Shown: piece after piece, positions 22,651 through 34,544 of the stretch | Layout: each line of letters starts with the position of its first letter | How positions within the stretch are numbered: the first letter of the stretch is position 1 | From: Erythroxylum novogranatense | Taxonomy: Eukaryota > Streptophyta > Magnoliopsida > Malpighiales > Erythroxylaceae | Length of the DNA: 64,000 nucleotides | Direction: 5' to 3' | NCBI GenBank assembly: GCA_029891385.1 | Contig: CM057234.1 | Coordinates: 19,702,350-19,766,349 of the forward strand | Program-made: the position numbers and the translations under genes | The notes under the pieces: generated by a model | Database searches by the model: none | Seen by the model: the letters and a program-made list of their open reading frames with translations, nothing else | Told to the model about the DNA's origin: nothing

Positions 22651-24639
22651 TTTCGCCCATTTTTTTCATTTATTTTCTACTTATTTCCTCTCTTCTTCCA
22701 ACATGTATAACTTTTCACTCAGGAGTCCAAATTTGAAAAATTTAGTCTCCATGGAAATATCACAGAAAGCTATACAATTTCCATGAAGGACTTGAAAATT
22801 AATTTTACCTCTAACAATGTCAAAATCCCAATTAAAGTTACTGTCCAAATAAGTGTCATCTTAAACAGTAATACAATCTTCTAAAACTCATAACTTCCTA
22901 TCCCATTGTCCAAAAATTACATGCTTTATATCAATGAAAAGATCAGAACATATTATAAAACTTTCATGCAGCACTTAAAAGCAATTTCAACCTCTAATTG
23001 GGTCAAAATTTTAATCAAAGTTTCAATCCCCATAATTGCATCCTAAACCACATCCAAATTTCAATCACTCATAACTATCAACTCCAATGTCAAAAAATGG
23101 CACATTTTATGGAGATAGAAAGTTATCAAGAAAAGCTACAACTTTCATGAAGGCCAATTGAGCATAATCTTACTAAATCAATATTGAAAAATTCACAAAG
23201 TTTCAGATCACAAATTCAACTTTAGTGTCACTAAAGTTGCACTATTTATCCCTACACACATTGCCACATTCAAGTCAAAATTTGGAACTCTTCAAGCCAA
23301 AATTGAACATCACTTCTTTCACAAGAAATATAGCCAAACACCTCTAGTTTAATTTAATCTAAAAATCATCTCAATTGCATAACCATAGAAGAAGTTAAGG
23401 CTAAATCATTGAAACATGCTCAAATCAAATTTTTAGCTTTTCATCATAACACCTTTCCCTATCTCTTCCATACCATTTCTACACCAATAGCACCACTCAA
23501 CTCACTCAATATATCAACCCAACCAAATCAAAACCTCCACTTGAACAAGAGTACACAAAATGGCAGCAACATACACTCAATCCTTCATACATTTCTACAC
23601 TCATCTAAAACATCAATTAACTTCCAAAACCTCTAAAACATCTCTAAATTACATTTATCACCTTCTACCTCATCAATCATCAGTCAAGGCAAGAAATTCA
23701 CACACACACACACCCATATACTCCAAACACAATTTCCATGCAATTTAATTTAAATAGCATCACAAATAGTTGATTTAACTACAAATCCATCATATATAAT
23801 ATATTTCTTACCTAATCAAGCTTCCAAATCTTCTAAGCTTCAAAATCTCACAAACTCTCTAACTCCCTCCACCATACATGATCATCATCATCATCTTGAG
23901 GGGGTGAGGTTTAGGTTAGAATTTTTTACTGAACCAAAGGAAGAGAATGCAAGGTGAAAGAAGGTAGAAAAGATGAGCAAAATTCCAAAAGAACCAAGGA
24001 AGAAGAAAGCTATGAGAATGATGGAGAAATCTAATTTAATTCACCATTAACCTTTTGAAGAAGAGAAGCATCAAGAAAGACTAAACCAAAAAGGTGGGTT
24101 TTTATTAAAACACTACAATCATGGTGGCATGTTAGGTAAGTGAAAAGAGTCACTTGCCACATGTCACACTTGTAAATTCTCACCTAGTTTCTTTCCAATT
24201 CAGTTCCAATTTCTACTCCAATTTCTGCCCAAATTTTCAATGGCTCAAATTAATAATTCCTCAACTCATTTATCTAAATTTCCAGTGTCATTAGACAGTA
24301 ATTTCTACTATCGGTACACAATCAGCCTGCCACTTGGCATTTTTTCTAGTACAAAAAGTACCCCGAAATTTCAAAGAAATTTCTAAAATTCACTAAAAAT
24401 TCTCACACCTCAATGACCCTTTCCAACTCAATTTTCAAGCACACAAATCACATAACAAGCACATTTATTAACAAATATATCGGGAAATATCATGAATGCA
24501 TGTACAGTTATTTTCATGTGCATAAGTCACTATTCACATGTATATGTATGCATGAACATATCAAGCGTTTCTAAACACACAATGCCCACTCCAAATTACT
24601 ATTCTACCCTTCCCACTAATAATGAGATGTTACAGTGGT

Positions 24640-26436
24640 AGTCCATTATGTTATGTCAAGTGCACTTGGACTTTATTAAAGGCTTCTCCTACCTGCCCAC
24701 TAGTGGCACGGAGCTCCTTTATGGACACCCTTATGTTTACCACTACACAAAACCATTATGTAGAATTGTGATAGTATGTTCTATTTATGACTACCATTAT
24801 ATAGGAATGTGTTAGTACATTCTATTTACAGACCTACCTAAACCATTTCTGATGTGATTTTGTGCTTAGAATGTGTTGACAAGTTTGATTAATGCATGAC
24901 TTATGTTACTTATGAATTTTTTGATAATGTGAGAATTTTGGAACTATGTGTTTTATGGATTTTGATGAAAAATGGGTAGGACAGTGAGCATTTTTAATAG
25001 TTTTGCTTGTTTTTTATTATAAACTTGTTACTTACGAGCTTTTAAGCTCTCCCCTATTCTCCTTCCCATATTTAGGTGAAGTGCAAGAGACCGAGTAGTA
25101 AAGAGTCATGGCATCACTCCGAATTTTCATACTGTTATATTTTGAGATTGATTATGTAAACACAAGGATCTAGCCTCAATTCATGTTTTACTTATTCATG
25201 TATTTTTTGTGTTTTGGAATTTTGAGACATGATGTAATGTGGCTTGAAGTGCCTATTAAAGCTTTGTAAAAATCTTATCTTTTGATGTTAATGAAATATA
25301 TTTATATTTTACTCATGACTTTCCAAGTTTTCGCATTGCATTTTTAAGCCTTTCATAGGAGTAAAATCTATGTTCTGACTTCAGAAGAGAAAGCTTTATT
25401 AATATAGGCTAATTTAGACAAAGTTGTCTTTTTGGAAGTTGTAGTTTATCCTCTTAGCCTTCAAATGATATGGAGTATGAAATCTTTGGATATCGGAGTT
25501 GAGAGATATGTTATGGAAAAAAGATAGGAATGTATGAATGATGAGAACTAGTAGTATGTGATGAATCAATTGTGTTGAGATTTAAGAGTTTAATGAAATA
25601 AACTTGGTGGTTGAATTGATATGAAGTGATATTGCACTAGAAGAATTGAATTTGGGAAGATTATAAGTGAATGTGATGTTAGAATGGATGTAGAAATCAT
25701 TGGGAATACTTTGGAGAGGAAGAAAACGTAAAATGAAGGGAGAGAAGAGGATAATAATGAAATCAAAGATGAGAAAAGTTGGTGAAAAAAGCAAGGAAAA
25801 TGGTATCTGGTGTGACCATGAGGAATAATGGTGCAAACGTGACTGAAGCTGGGGATTTAAGGAAAAACAAGGTGTGATCGTGAGAGTTTGTGGTGCGATC
25901 GCATTCAGGATGTTTGGCTAGGAGCTATGTTATTTACACACTGGTGCAATCGTACTTCATAACTTCAAAGGTAATTATGTCATTTCATCAACTTTACATG
26001 GGAAGTCACGATCGTGTGATAGAAGGTTTTCCAAAACCTAACCATGTTTGATTCTTTTGGCCATAACTTTGTCATATGACCTCAAAATGAATTGATTCTT
26101 GAACCAATAGATTCCTAACACATTTCTTTATCTCTCAATAAAAATTGATAACCTTTGGTGTTGACTGAAAAATACTGATGAAAAGAAAGTGAGGCAATCG
26201 ATTGGAAGAGCATGAATTGGTTATGAACATAGTTTGGCTTTTTAATCATATCTTGATTTATAGAGCTCCGAATAAGATGGTTCTTATTTCAAAATAAACT
26301 AGAGACATAGAGCTACAATTATTTGGAAGAAGTCAATTTGCAATTTTGGTTATTGATTGGTGTGAGCATGTCACCCCTGTGGGATGCGTGTTCAGATGTC
26401 ACTTAGGACGTTGGGCCAGTTGCTAAGGGAGTCTCA
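24640..26436 (+). mobile_element. TE4: right part of a plus-strand LTR remnant
   Basis: Continues TE4 after TE5. GCACTTGGACTTTATTAAAG followed by a GGCTTCTCCTACCTG string is the inverse of TE11 near 57030-57060; GAGCTTTTAAGCTC at about 25037 matches the palindrome block. A GTGCGATCGC/GATCGTGAG patch (about 25875-26015) is its island, followed by modules (26060-26370). The right end, near a GTCTCA at 26436, is approximate. The end block CACCCCTGTGGGATG resembles TE10 near 53190 in inverse. No coding sequence. Confidence 0.6.
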
Positions 26437-26519
26437 TCAGAATCTGAAGTAAAGTCTTCAATTATGGATAATATGACCCGAGTAATATCGTCATTTAGAT
26501 ATGGTGCTTTTTCCCTAAT
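26437..26519 (-). pseudogene. TE6: distal piece of a copia downstream ORF, split by TE7
   Basis: In the minus strand this continues the short reading frame that starts at about 52393 and is cut at 52228 by TE7. Across the target duplication AGAAG the frame stays open and ends at a TAA near 26411, overlapping the uncertain TE4 boundary. The piece is acidic (SIIEDFTSDSDETP). No family is recognised. Confidence 0.5.
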
Positions 26520-26524
26520 AGAAG

Positions 26525-27515
26525 TTAAGTAAATCACCTGTTAATATAGAACTTATGTATAATATACGAATACATAAGAAGGGGGGTTGAATTGTGTAAT
26601 CTTTTTGTGAATATACAATACCTTTGATATTTCTTGAAAAAGAAACTTTTTTAAGTATTAAATGAATACCAAGAGTGTTATAAAAAAATAGTTACGTAGT
26701 TAAATGGCAAATAGCTTCTATAAACTTGTATAAGAACGAGAGAAATTAAAAGTAAAGAGTTAGAAGATAGACGCTGCGATTTTTTAATTGGTTCACCCCA
26801 AACCTTGGGCTAGGTCCAGTCTTCAAAATTCTTCTGATTTTTCACTATACTTCGTTAAATTTACAAGTATTCTTTTTTCCTTTCCAGAGCCTCTTCAGGT
26901 CTTTTACACTGAGTATTCTTTCTTGCCTTCTTAGTCTCTCCAAGCTCTTAGCCTTTTCTTTCTCTCACTAGAAAGCTTTTGTGAGCTTTTTGTTATAGTA
27001 AAGTTTGCTCTCATGTATCGCACTTTGAATACAAAATTTTTCTTAAGTAATAACCTGAAAGCTAAAAGATTATTCAGTCTTTGATTACGACTAGTATTTA
27101 TAGCCTAAGTCTTCAATTGCTTCTTGCTTCTTGATAACTGTTTCTTGCTTCTTGTTTCTTGTAGAAACCGTTATTCTGTTGAATTTTGTAACTAACTCAA
27201 ACTGCTTCTTCTGTGTTTTGAACTTCTTCTGTATTTTCCAACTTCTTTTGTGTTTTCCAACTTCTTTTGTGTTTTCCAACTTCTTCTGTGTGTCTCTACT
27301 TCTTATGTGTTTCGCCACTTCTTCTATGTTTTGCCATTTCTTCTGTGTTTTGTCACTTCTTCTATGTTTCGCCACTTCTTTTGTGTTTTGTCACTTTTTC
27401 TGTGTTTTGTCACTGCACCCTTAACACACACATCAAAACAATTCATTTATTTCTAACATTATTATTATTTGATTATCAACAAAATTATTATTCGTGAAGT
27501 CTTTTTGACTTAACA
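26525..27515 (-). repeat. TE7 3' LTR
   Basis: 991 bp. Right end GACTTAACA (minus-strand TGTTAAGTC); left end TTAAGTAAATCAC against TGACGTAAATCAC in the partner, so the terminal CA has decayed here. It is 66 bp longer than the partner, which matches the 66-bp difference in the 19-bp minisatellite. Confidence 0.92.
27222..27411. repeat. 19-bp minisatellite, ten units, in TE7 3' LTR
   Basis: Ten units of ACTTCTTYTRTGTTTTSCM type fill exactly 190 bp. On the plus strand the frames give repeated Phe/Cys/Ser peptides with no biological meaning. Confidence 0.93.
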
Positions 27516-27669
27516 ATCTCCCCCTTTTTGATGATAACAAATAATCATAATTTTAGAAAGATAGAAATGAATAAGCGAATATTATTCATATAACAAATAA
27601 GATGACAATAAAAGATATACACATGCATATAAAAATACACATATGAAAGTAGAACAAACTTGTAATCCT

Positions 27670-30134
27670 ATCTTCTTTTCTTCTTGCTGGTCTCCCCCAT
27701 TTGCTATCTTTCTTCTGCTTCTGCTCTTCTCCCCCTGTTTGTTATTAATCAAAAAATTTACCGTTGATGCTTCATGATTTCAAAAAACATTCATTGCATA
27801 GCAGCTCAGATCAACTTGAGGTCTTCTTCTATATAAACTCATAGATATGCTACTTCCTTATGTAGATCACCTACTGAGTCACTCAGATCATCCACCGTAG
27901 TATGAATTTTTTCAATCTCCTTAACTAAGGCTTCCTGACTCCATTGCGATGTGTGACTAACTTCTTCCAGAACAATAGTAGAGACTTGTTAAGATGTTCT
28001 TGTTGGATAAAAGCTTGTAGCAACAGGTGTTTCTAAAGGTAAAACATCTAATTCGATGATTTTAATAGCAGGAGGTTTGAAAGATTGTTTTCTTTAAGAG
28101 AGATCAAGATCATCAGGTCTAGGTAGTTTGGAATAGGATTTCCAAGAAGGTGTAGGAAATCTTTAATTGAAGATATAGAGCTCAAACGTCTAAAGTGCAT
28201 GATTAGTTGCACAAAAGTCTCTGAGTTGAAACCAATACCTTCAACTTGGATAGTTCTGTATAGCCCTTTTGTCACTCTTCCAACTAACTGAAAAGTTTCA
28301 TCTTTGATGAAGCGTCCACAATGACTTCCTAATGTTTTTGAAATGTGATGGGAATTATAGATTGCTCTTGATTGTCCTACATTGCATGCCTCATCTATGT
28401 TTCTCACTGCTGCTTGTATCTCATCCTCTGCAAGATCACCTGTATTTACTTCAGGGTACATCTTCTGTTTCCCTTTGTTTACATTGCGTACAATGTTTGA
28501 AGCTCTTGATTGGATGTCTGGTACAATCTTGATCAATGTTCTATTTGTCACTGGGTAAATTGTATATCGATCCTTGGATACCTTCAATGGGTATGGTTCT
28601 GACTTTTCATCCTTCAGAATCCCATATAATCTTCTTTTTCATGATTGAGAAGATGTATTGATTGATTATTGATCAGGATTGGTTCAACCTATACCTTGAT
28701 CAACCTTTTCACAAGTTCTCTTATTATAATCGAGCTTCTGCTTCTAACAAGCATCACTTCTTCAATCATCTTCATTTTCAAATCCTCTTTTCAGACAGGT
28801 TGAGAGGGATTATGCTATGCTGATCTGTGTTCAACTGGCTTTTTCTTTTGTTGAACATCAGGTGAGGTGTTCTTTTTATGACTGGTCTTTTTCTTCTTAC
28901 CTTCTTCTACTAGTGTAGAAGGTGGTTATTGTTGAGGTTTCTCTTCTCAAACACCAACTTCCTTTTAATTTCTGTTTCTTTAGTCAATTTTGCTGGTTGT
29001 TCTTGCAAAATTGAGACCAAAGATCTAGTAGCCTGTGGTGCTTTCTCAGTCTTTTCAGAATCTTCACCAAAAGTTAAACCTTTCCCTTCTTTTGTTCTTT
29101 TTGATGCAAGGTCAAATGTCTTGGTGACTTCCTTGATTGTTTGGATTTCTCAGAGTAAAGTGTCTCCCCTTTTCTTTTCAATGACACTTATTTTTCAAAC
29201 TACTTCACCTGGCTCTCTTCTCTGTGAGAAATCGTCTTAGCTTTCATTGACACTTCTGACGATTTACTATTCTTTTCTTCTATAGGCATTCTTTATAAGG
29301 ATTGAGGATTTGTCTTCCTTGTGAGTGTAGCTTTTTCATTCAAGCTGCGTCTAACAATACGGTCCCCCTCAGTCCTTGCTTTTCCTATAGAATCTGTATC
29401 CTCCTTTTCTTGAGACTTCAAGCCCATTCTACTAATAGTTGACACATTGATGATGCTTTTTATATTCATCTTCATTCTATTTCCTCTATCAAGAAGGATT
29501 TTAGAATCTCTGAAGATTCTTGTCAGTAGCATACCATAGGATAAGGCATTAGAGTCTCTCTTCGTCTTCATCATATACCTTAAAATCAAGTGTGGAAGAT
29601 TTATAGGTTGATGATTGAGTAGATGAAACAAGCATTGTTCATCTATCGTTGCCAGAACATTCTTTGAACCTGTTCTTGGTAGAACACAATGAAAGAGTAA
29701 TGCATGTAGAACCCTAGCCTTGGGAACAAGAGTTGACGCCTTCTTGACCTTTGGGTCACTACTCCTATAAAGTTTTCGATTGATTTGTGCTTTCTCTACA
29801 CTACTTTTAGTCATCCATCTTGTGGTTGAGATACCTCTATCCCAACACATGGACATTCACTGACCATCTCTATTAACTCTAGTGTCATAATAACCGACAG
29901 TCTATCCACCATTGAAACTAAAGTTTCGTTTACTACTTTTGCATTCTTCCAAAACTCATATACTTCATTCAGGTATACTGTTTCATGAACCTGAAAGAAA
30001 TTTTTCCACCCCACTGCATCAATTTCTGACTTAATATCCATCTGGATCTTCTTTAAGGAGTCAAAATCAACATGCCTTCCATAAATCATTGATTGCTCCA
30101 TTTGTAATCTGTATACAATAGAAACTAAACACAC
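27670..30134 (-). pseudogene. TE7 ORF downstream of pol (Sirevirus env-like position), broken
   Basis: Starts near 30134 or 30099 (MEQSMIYGRHVDFDSL). The amino part includes VGWKNFFQVHETVYLNEVYE, then after a frameshift VLHALLFHCVLPRTGSKN, INLPHLILRYMMKT and SYGMLLTRIFRD. This resembles the conserved region called putative plant transposon protein in plant retroelement ORFs. A Lys/Glu/Ser-rich middle (28600-29290) follows, then a piece at 28048-28587, and a heptad-like stretch near 27870-27940 (VKEIEKIHTTVDDLSDSVG) that suggests a coiled coil. In Sireviruses this place holds an env-like gene of unproven function. I see no clear signal peptide or membrane segment. Confidence 0.72.
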
Positions 30135-30423
30135 AAATGTATCTTTCTCAAATTAAAGAGGTTAGTATGAAAATGAGAATGTAAGTAGAAAGAACTTGAT
30201 ATCTGGAATAGAGTAATGAAAAAGTTTTGTTGAGAGAACTGCAATAGTCGATTTCAGAGTATTTCAGGAATATTCTAAAGTAGGTGATATGCTAAAACCT
30301 TTCAGAGGATTTCCCTCATTTTCTTAAAAAGTTACCATCTGTGACCTATCGTTACTGTTTCCTTGAAACCTTACTACTTTTTATCTTCCTTACTAAGAAA
30401 ATCATCTGGGTCATAACGTGTCA

Positions 30424-30962
30424 GACGATTGGTCAATCAACACAACCATATTCAAGTTTCGTCTGATTTCTTTGAATCTTTTTTCATTCAGAGGCTTAGT
30501 GAAGATATCTGCCCATTGATAATTTGTCTCAACAAATTGTAGACTCACGATTCCCTTCTGTACACATAGTCTCGTAGGAAATGATGTCTAACTTTGATAT
30601 GCTTTACCCTTGAGTGTTGTATTGGATTCTTTGATAGATTGATTGCACTTATGTTGTCACAGTAAATTGGGATCTGTTCTTCTTGTATTGAATAATCTTC
30701 TAACTGATACTTGATCCATAACGTCTGTGAGCAACAACTTGCAGCTGACATATATTCAGCTTCTGTAGTAGATAGAGCAATTGAACTTTGCCTCTTTTGA
30801 CCAGGAAACTAGATTATGGCCAAGAAAGTGACATCCTCCACTTGTACTCTTCCTATCAATCCTGTCTCCAGTGTAATCAGCATCACAATAGCTAATTAAC
30901 CTAAAATCTTTACCTTTCTCATACATTAAGAAAAGATCAGTAGAACCTGAAAGATATCTCAA
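30424..30962 (-). pseudogene. TE7 copia RNase H
   Basis: Copia RNase H signatures: RYLSGSTDLFLMYEKGKDF, YCDADYTGDRIDRKSTSGG, then after a short disruption MSAASCCSQTLWIKYQLEDY, IYCDNISAINLSKNP, HSRVKHIKVRHHFLRDYV and finally ADIFTKPLNEKRF near 30470. The join at about 30751-30756 lies where the family has STTEAEY. It would degrade the RNA template. Stops and frameshifts break it. Confidence 0.92.
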
Positions 30963-31004
30963 AATTCTTTTAACAGCAATGTAGTGAGATTCTCTAGGAT
31001 CTGC

Positions 31005-31790
31005 TTAAAATCTAACACACAAACAGACACTAAACATGATATCAGGTCTGCTTGCTGTAAGATAAAGTAAAGAACCAATAATACCTCTAAAAGGGGTTTG
31101 ACCAACCTTTTTACCTGTTTCATCCTTAGATAAGAGGTTTGAAGGATGCATAGGAGTAGACATAGGTTTCACTTTTTCCATTCCATATTTAACCAACAAT
31201 TCTTTAATATATTTTTGTTGATGAATAAAAATCTTTTCTTCGGTTTGTTTAATTTGTAAACCAAGAAAGAATTTTAATTCACCCATCATGCTCATTTCAA
31301 ATTCACTTTTCATCACATTCTCAAAACTAGAACATAACTTTTCAGATGTTGCACCAAAAATAATATCATCAACATATATCTGTACTATGATGAAATCATT
31401 CTTAATGCACTTTCTAAATAAAGTCTTATCTACATGTCCTCTACTAAAACCATTTTCAATTAAAAAGGAGCTTAGATGATCATAACAAGCTCGAGGAGCT
31501 TGTTTCAAGCCATACAAAGCTTTATGAAGTTTATAGACATAATCTGGTTGTTTAGAATCTTCAAAAGACATAATCTGGTTTTTTAGAATCTTCAAAACCA
31601 AGAGGCTACTTTACATAAACCTCTTCATCTATAAAACCATTCAAAAAGGCTCTTTTCACATCCATTTGAAACAGTTTTATATCATGACAAACAACATATG
31701 CAAGCAAAATCCTAATAGCTTCTAATCTAGCTACAGGAGCATAAGTTTCATTATAGTCTATTCTTTCTTGTTGATTATAGCCTTAAGCTA
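31005..31790 (-). pseudogene. TE7 copia reverse transcriptase
   Basis: The amino part (about 31610-31790) reads YNETYAPVARLEAIRILLAY and FQMDVKRAFLNGFIDEEVYV, with the first catalytic Asp in FQMDV. A stop and a local duplication follow (a TTTAGAATCTTCAAAA string occurs twice, about 31545-31600). The open piece 31005-31601 carries YKLHKALYGLKQAPRACYDH, then YVDDIIFG (Asp 78 and 79, intact), FFLGLQIKQ and ASRPDIMF. The catalytic centre is preserved, but the chain is interrupted. Confidence 0.94.
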
Positions 31791-32479
31791 CTAATCTAGC
31801 TTTGTTTCGACTCACTCTACCTGACTCGTCTAGTTTATTTTTAAAAACCCATCTGGTTCCTATGATAGAATTTTTGGAGGGTCTGGGAACTAAAGACCAA
31901 ACTTTATTCCTAGTAAATTGGTGCAGCTCCTCTTGCATGGCTAAAATTCATACGCTTCATCCTGAAGAGCTTCATCAATTTTTTTAGGTTCTATTTCAAA
32001 AATAAAAGCTACATTTGCTTCTCTTCTGAATTTAGACCTAGTTCTCACACCTTCTGAAGTTTCTCCTATAATCAAATTTTCTGGGTGAGAAGATTTATAT
32101 TTCCAGTCCTTCTTCAAACTAAGTTTTTCAAGAACATCTTCTACTTTTTATAGAGGAACATCTGATGGTGAAACTTCTACACTATCAACTAAAGGTTTTG
32201 ATAGGGTTTCATTATCAGTATCATTACTTCTATCTAGTTGAGAACCATCATCGAATTTGACATGAATAGATTCTTCAATAGATTTAGAAGCAAGATTATA
32301 AACCCTGTAAGCTTTAGAAGATAATGAATATCTTAGAAAATTTCCAGAATAGACCTTAGAATCAAATTATCCAAAGTTTATTTTGTATTCAATATAGTAC
32401 ACTTGCAACCAAATGGATGGAAGTAATAAATATTAGGCTTCCTTCCTTTTCATAACTTATATGGAGTTTTATTCAACAG

Positions 32480-32828
32480 TGGTCACAGAAGTATTCTATT
32501 TTGAATACAACAAGTTGTATTTACAGCTTCTGTCCAGAAATACTTAGGAAGATTCATTTCACACAGCATGGTTCTTGTCATTTTCTGAATCGTGTTGTTC
32601 TTCCTTTCTACAACTTCATTCTGTTGTGGAGTTCTAAGAGTAAAGAAATTATGAAAAATTCCATTCTCTTCATAAAATATTATCAATTTTTCATTTTCAA
32701 ATTCACCACCATGATCACTTCTAATTCTAGCAACAGAAACTCCTTTTTCATTCTGTAACTTTTTGGAAAGAGCTTTAAAACATTTAAAAGATTCATCCTT
32801 ATGTGACAAAAATAATATCCAACAAAGT
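32480..32828 (-). pseudogene. TE7 integrase, C-terminal side of the TE8 insertion
   Basis: Continues the catalytic core: WILFLSHKDESFKCFK, RIRSDHGGEFENEK (second catalytic Asp), then FHNFFTLRTPQQNEVVERKN (catalytic Glu) and MTRTML. Solo LTR TE8 entered just after the codons for DDFTTF and separates it from the piece at 37496-38262. Between this block and RT (31800-32480) only degraded traces remain, such as YYFHPFGCK. Confidence 0.92.
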
Positions 32829-34544
32829 TGTAACATCCCATCCCCGAGGGGAAGGGTAGAATAGTCATTTGGAATGGGTTCTGAGTGTTTAACATTGTCT
32901 TGGCGTGTTCATGCATACACATACACGTAAATAGTGACTTTTGCACACGTAAATGATTGTACATGCATTCATGACATTTTCTGGTATATTTGGTCATAAA
33001 TGTGATTTTTGTGAAAAATATGATTTTTTGTACTTGAAAATTTAATTGGAGTGGGTCTTTGTGTGTTTTAAATTTTGGGAGAATTTCAGAAAGTTTGTTG
33101 GAAATTTTTGGGGTACTTTTTCGGATTAGAAAAATGTCAAGTGGCAGACTGACTGGTTATCGGTATTAAAAGCACTGACCAATGACACTAGAAATTAGAT
33201 ACATGATTTTAGGAATTATGAATTTTAAGCTATTGGAATTTTGGGGTGAAATTAGACTAGAGATTGGAAGTGAATTGGAAGGAAATTAAGTGGGTATTTG
33301 AGAGGTTGACATGTGGCAAGTGACACCTAACATGCCACCTTATGTCTTTAAGTTATTAAACCAAGTTATTCTTGATGCTTCCTTAGAAAGAGTTAAAATC
33401 ACTTTTAAAATGCAAGTTTATCCTCCTCATCCGTAGCTTCTTCTTTGCTCCTCCTTCGTTGGTTCAAGCTCCACCCACACAAGACACTCTTCTTTGTTAC
33501 TTGCTTTCTTGTCCTTGTCCAATAAATATCCAACCAAACCCTCACCCCCCCCTCAAGTGATGATGATTATCGTGTATGGTGTTGGGGGAAAGGAAGTGAG
33601 TTTGTGGTTTTTGTGAAGAATTGAAGAAAGTGGAAGCTTAAGTAGGTAAGGTTGTGCTTTATGTTATAAATTGGAATTAAATGCATTATTTGTGATGGTT
33701 GTGAACCTAATTGCATGCACATTGTGTTGGTATAGATGGGTATGAAATTTTCTTGTTTAATTGATGATTGATGAGGTAGGATTGTATGAAAATTGAGATG
33801 GGTTGTGATTAAAGATGAGTGTAGAAAAAGATTATTGAGTGTGTGTGCTACCATTTGTGGACTAATGTTCAAGGATAGATTGTGGTTTAGTTATGGGGGA
33901 TTTATAAAATAAATTGAGTGAGAATTGGTTTAGAAATGGTATGGAAGAGGTAGAAATTAAGTTAAGTTGTGAATCTGGAAAAATTGCTTTGTGTATGTTT
34001 CAATGATTTGGTCATAACATTTTATATGGCTATGCTATTGAGATGAGGTTTAGCTTGAATTAAACTTGAGAAGTTTGGCTAGAATTCTTATGAAGGAAGT
34101 GCTGTCCAATTGTGTCTTGAAGGGTTTTGAATTTTGCCTTGAAAGTGGATAATATGTGTAGGGTGAATAGTGCCATGTTTATGAGTCTAACATTGAAGAC
34201 CTGAAACTTTGGGGAATTTTTCTAGGCTAAATAAGACAGATTTTGTGAAATTAGTCTTATAAAAGTTTTATATTATGTTTTGATCTTTCCATTAATGTGA
34301 AGTATGTAATTTTTGGACCATGAAATGTGAAGTTATAATTTTTAGAAGTTTCTGTTACTATTGGCATGATCATTAATGGATAGAAACTTTGAGTGGCTAT
34401 TTGACCCTTTTAGAGACAGAATTGATTTTTGGGTTCTTTATAAAAGTTGTAGAGCTTCCTTTTAGCTTTCCATTGATATAAAGTTTGTGAATTTTGGAGT
34501 TCTGAATCAAAAGTTATGGAGTTTGGAAGTTGAGATGTTGGTGA

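Larger units (their letters stand above)
12311..24634 (-). mobile_element. TE5: complete but decayed Ty3/gypsy chromovirus (Tekay/Del-like)
   Basis: An element of 12,324 bp with LTRs at 12311-16111 and 20795-24634 (TGTAGCA...ATGTTACA) and an exact 5-bp target duplication GTGGT at 12306-12310 and 24635-24639. On the minus strand it has PBS, gag with a zinc knuckle, protease, reverse transcriptase, RNase H, integrase and a chromodomain-like tail, PPT: the chromovirus order. LTR copies differ at roughly one base in ten at their left ends, mostly C/T changes, so the insertion is old. Many stops and frameshifts make it inactive. It sits inside TE4. Confidence 0.95.
20795..24634 (-). repeat. TE5 5' LTR
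   Basis: 3,840 bp, 39 bp longer than its partner. Hairpin units lie at 21475-21487, 21500-21512 and 21526-21538; modules at 22230-23200 surround an enlarged CG-rich island. Flanked on the right by target copy GTGGT. Confidence 0.93.

Noticed and set aside
26025..26400. Possible 3' UTR of a host gene upstream of TE7
   Set aside because: Matches inverse TE10 LTR modules, so it is LTR sequence.
27131..27497. Cys/Phe-rich ORFs on the plus strand
   Set aside because: These are translations of the 19-bp minisatellite in the copia LTR, in three overlapping frames.
28929..29240. Plus-strand ORF of 103 codons with hydrophobic start
   Set aside because: It is antisense to the TE7 downstream ORF, which has family-like motifs; no independent support.
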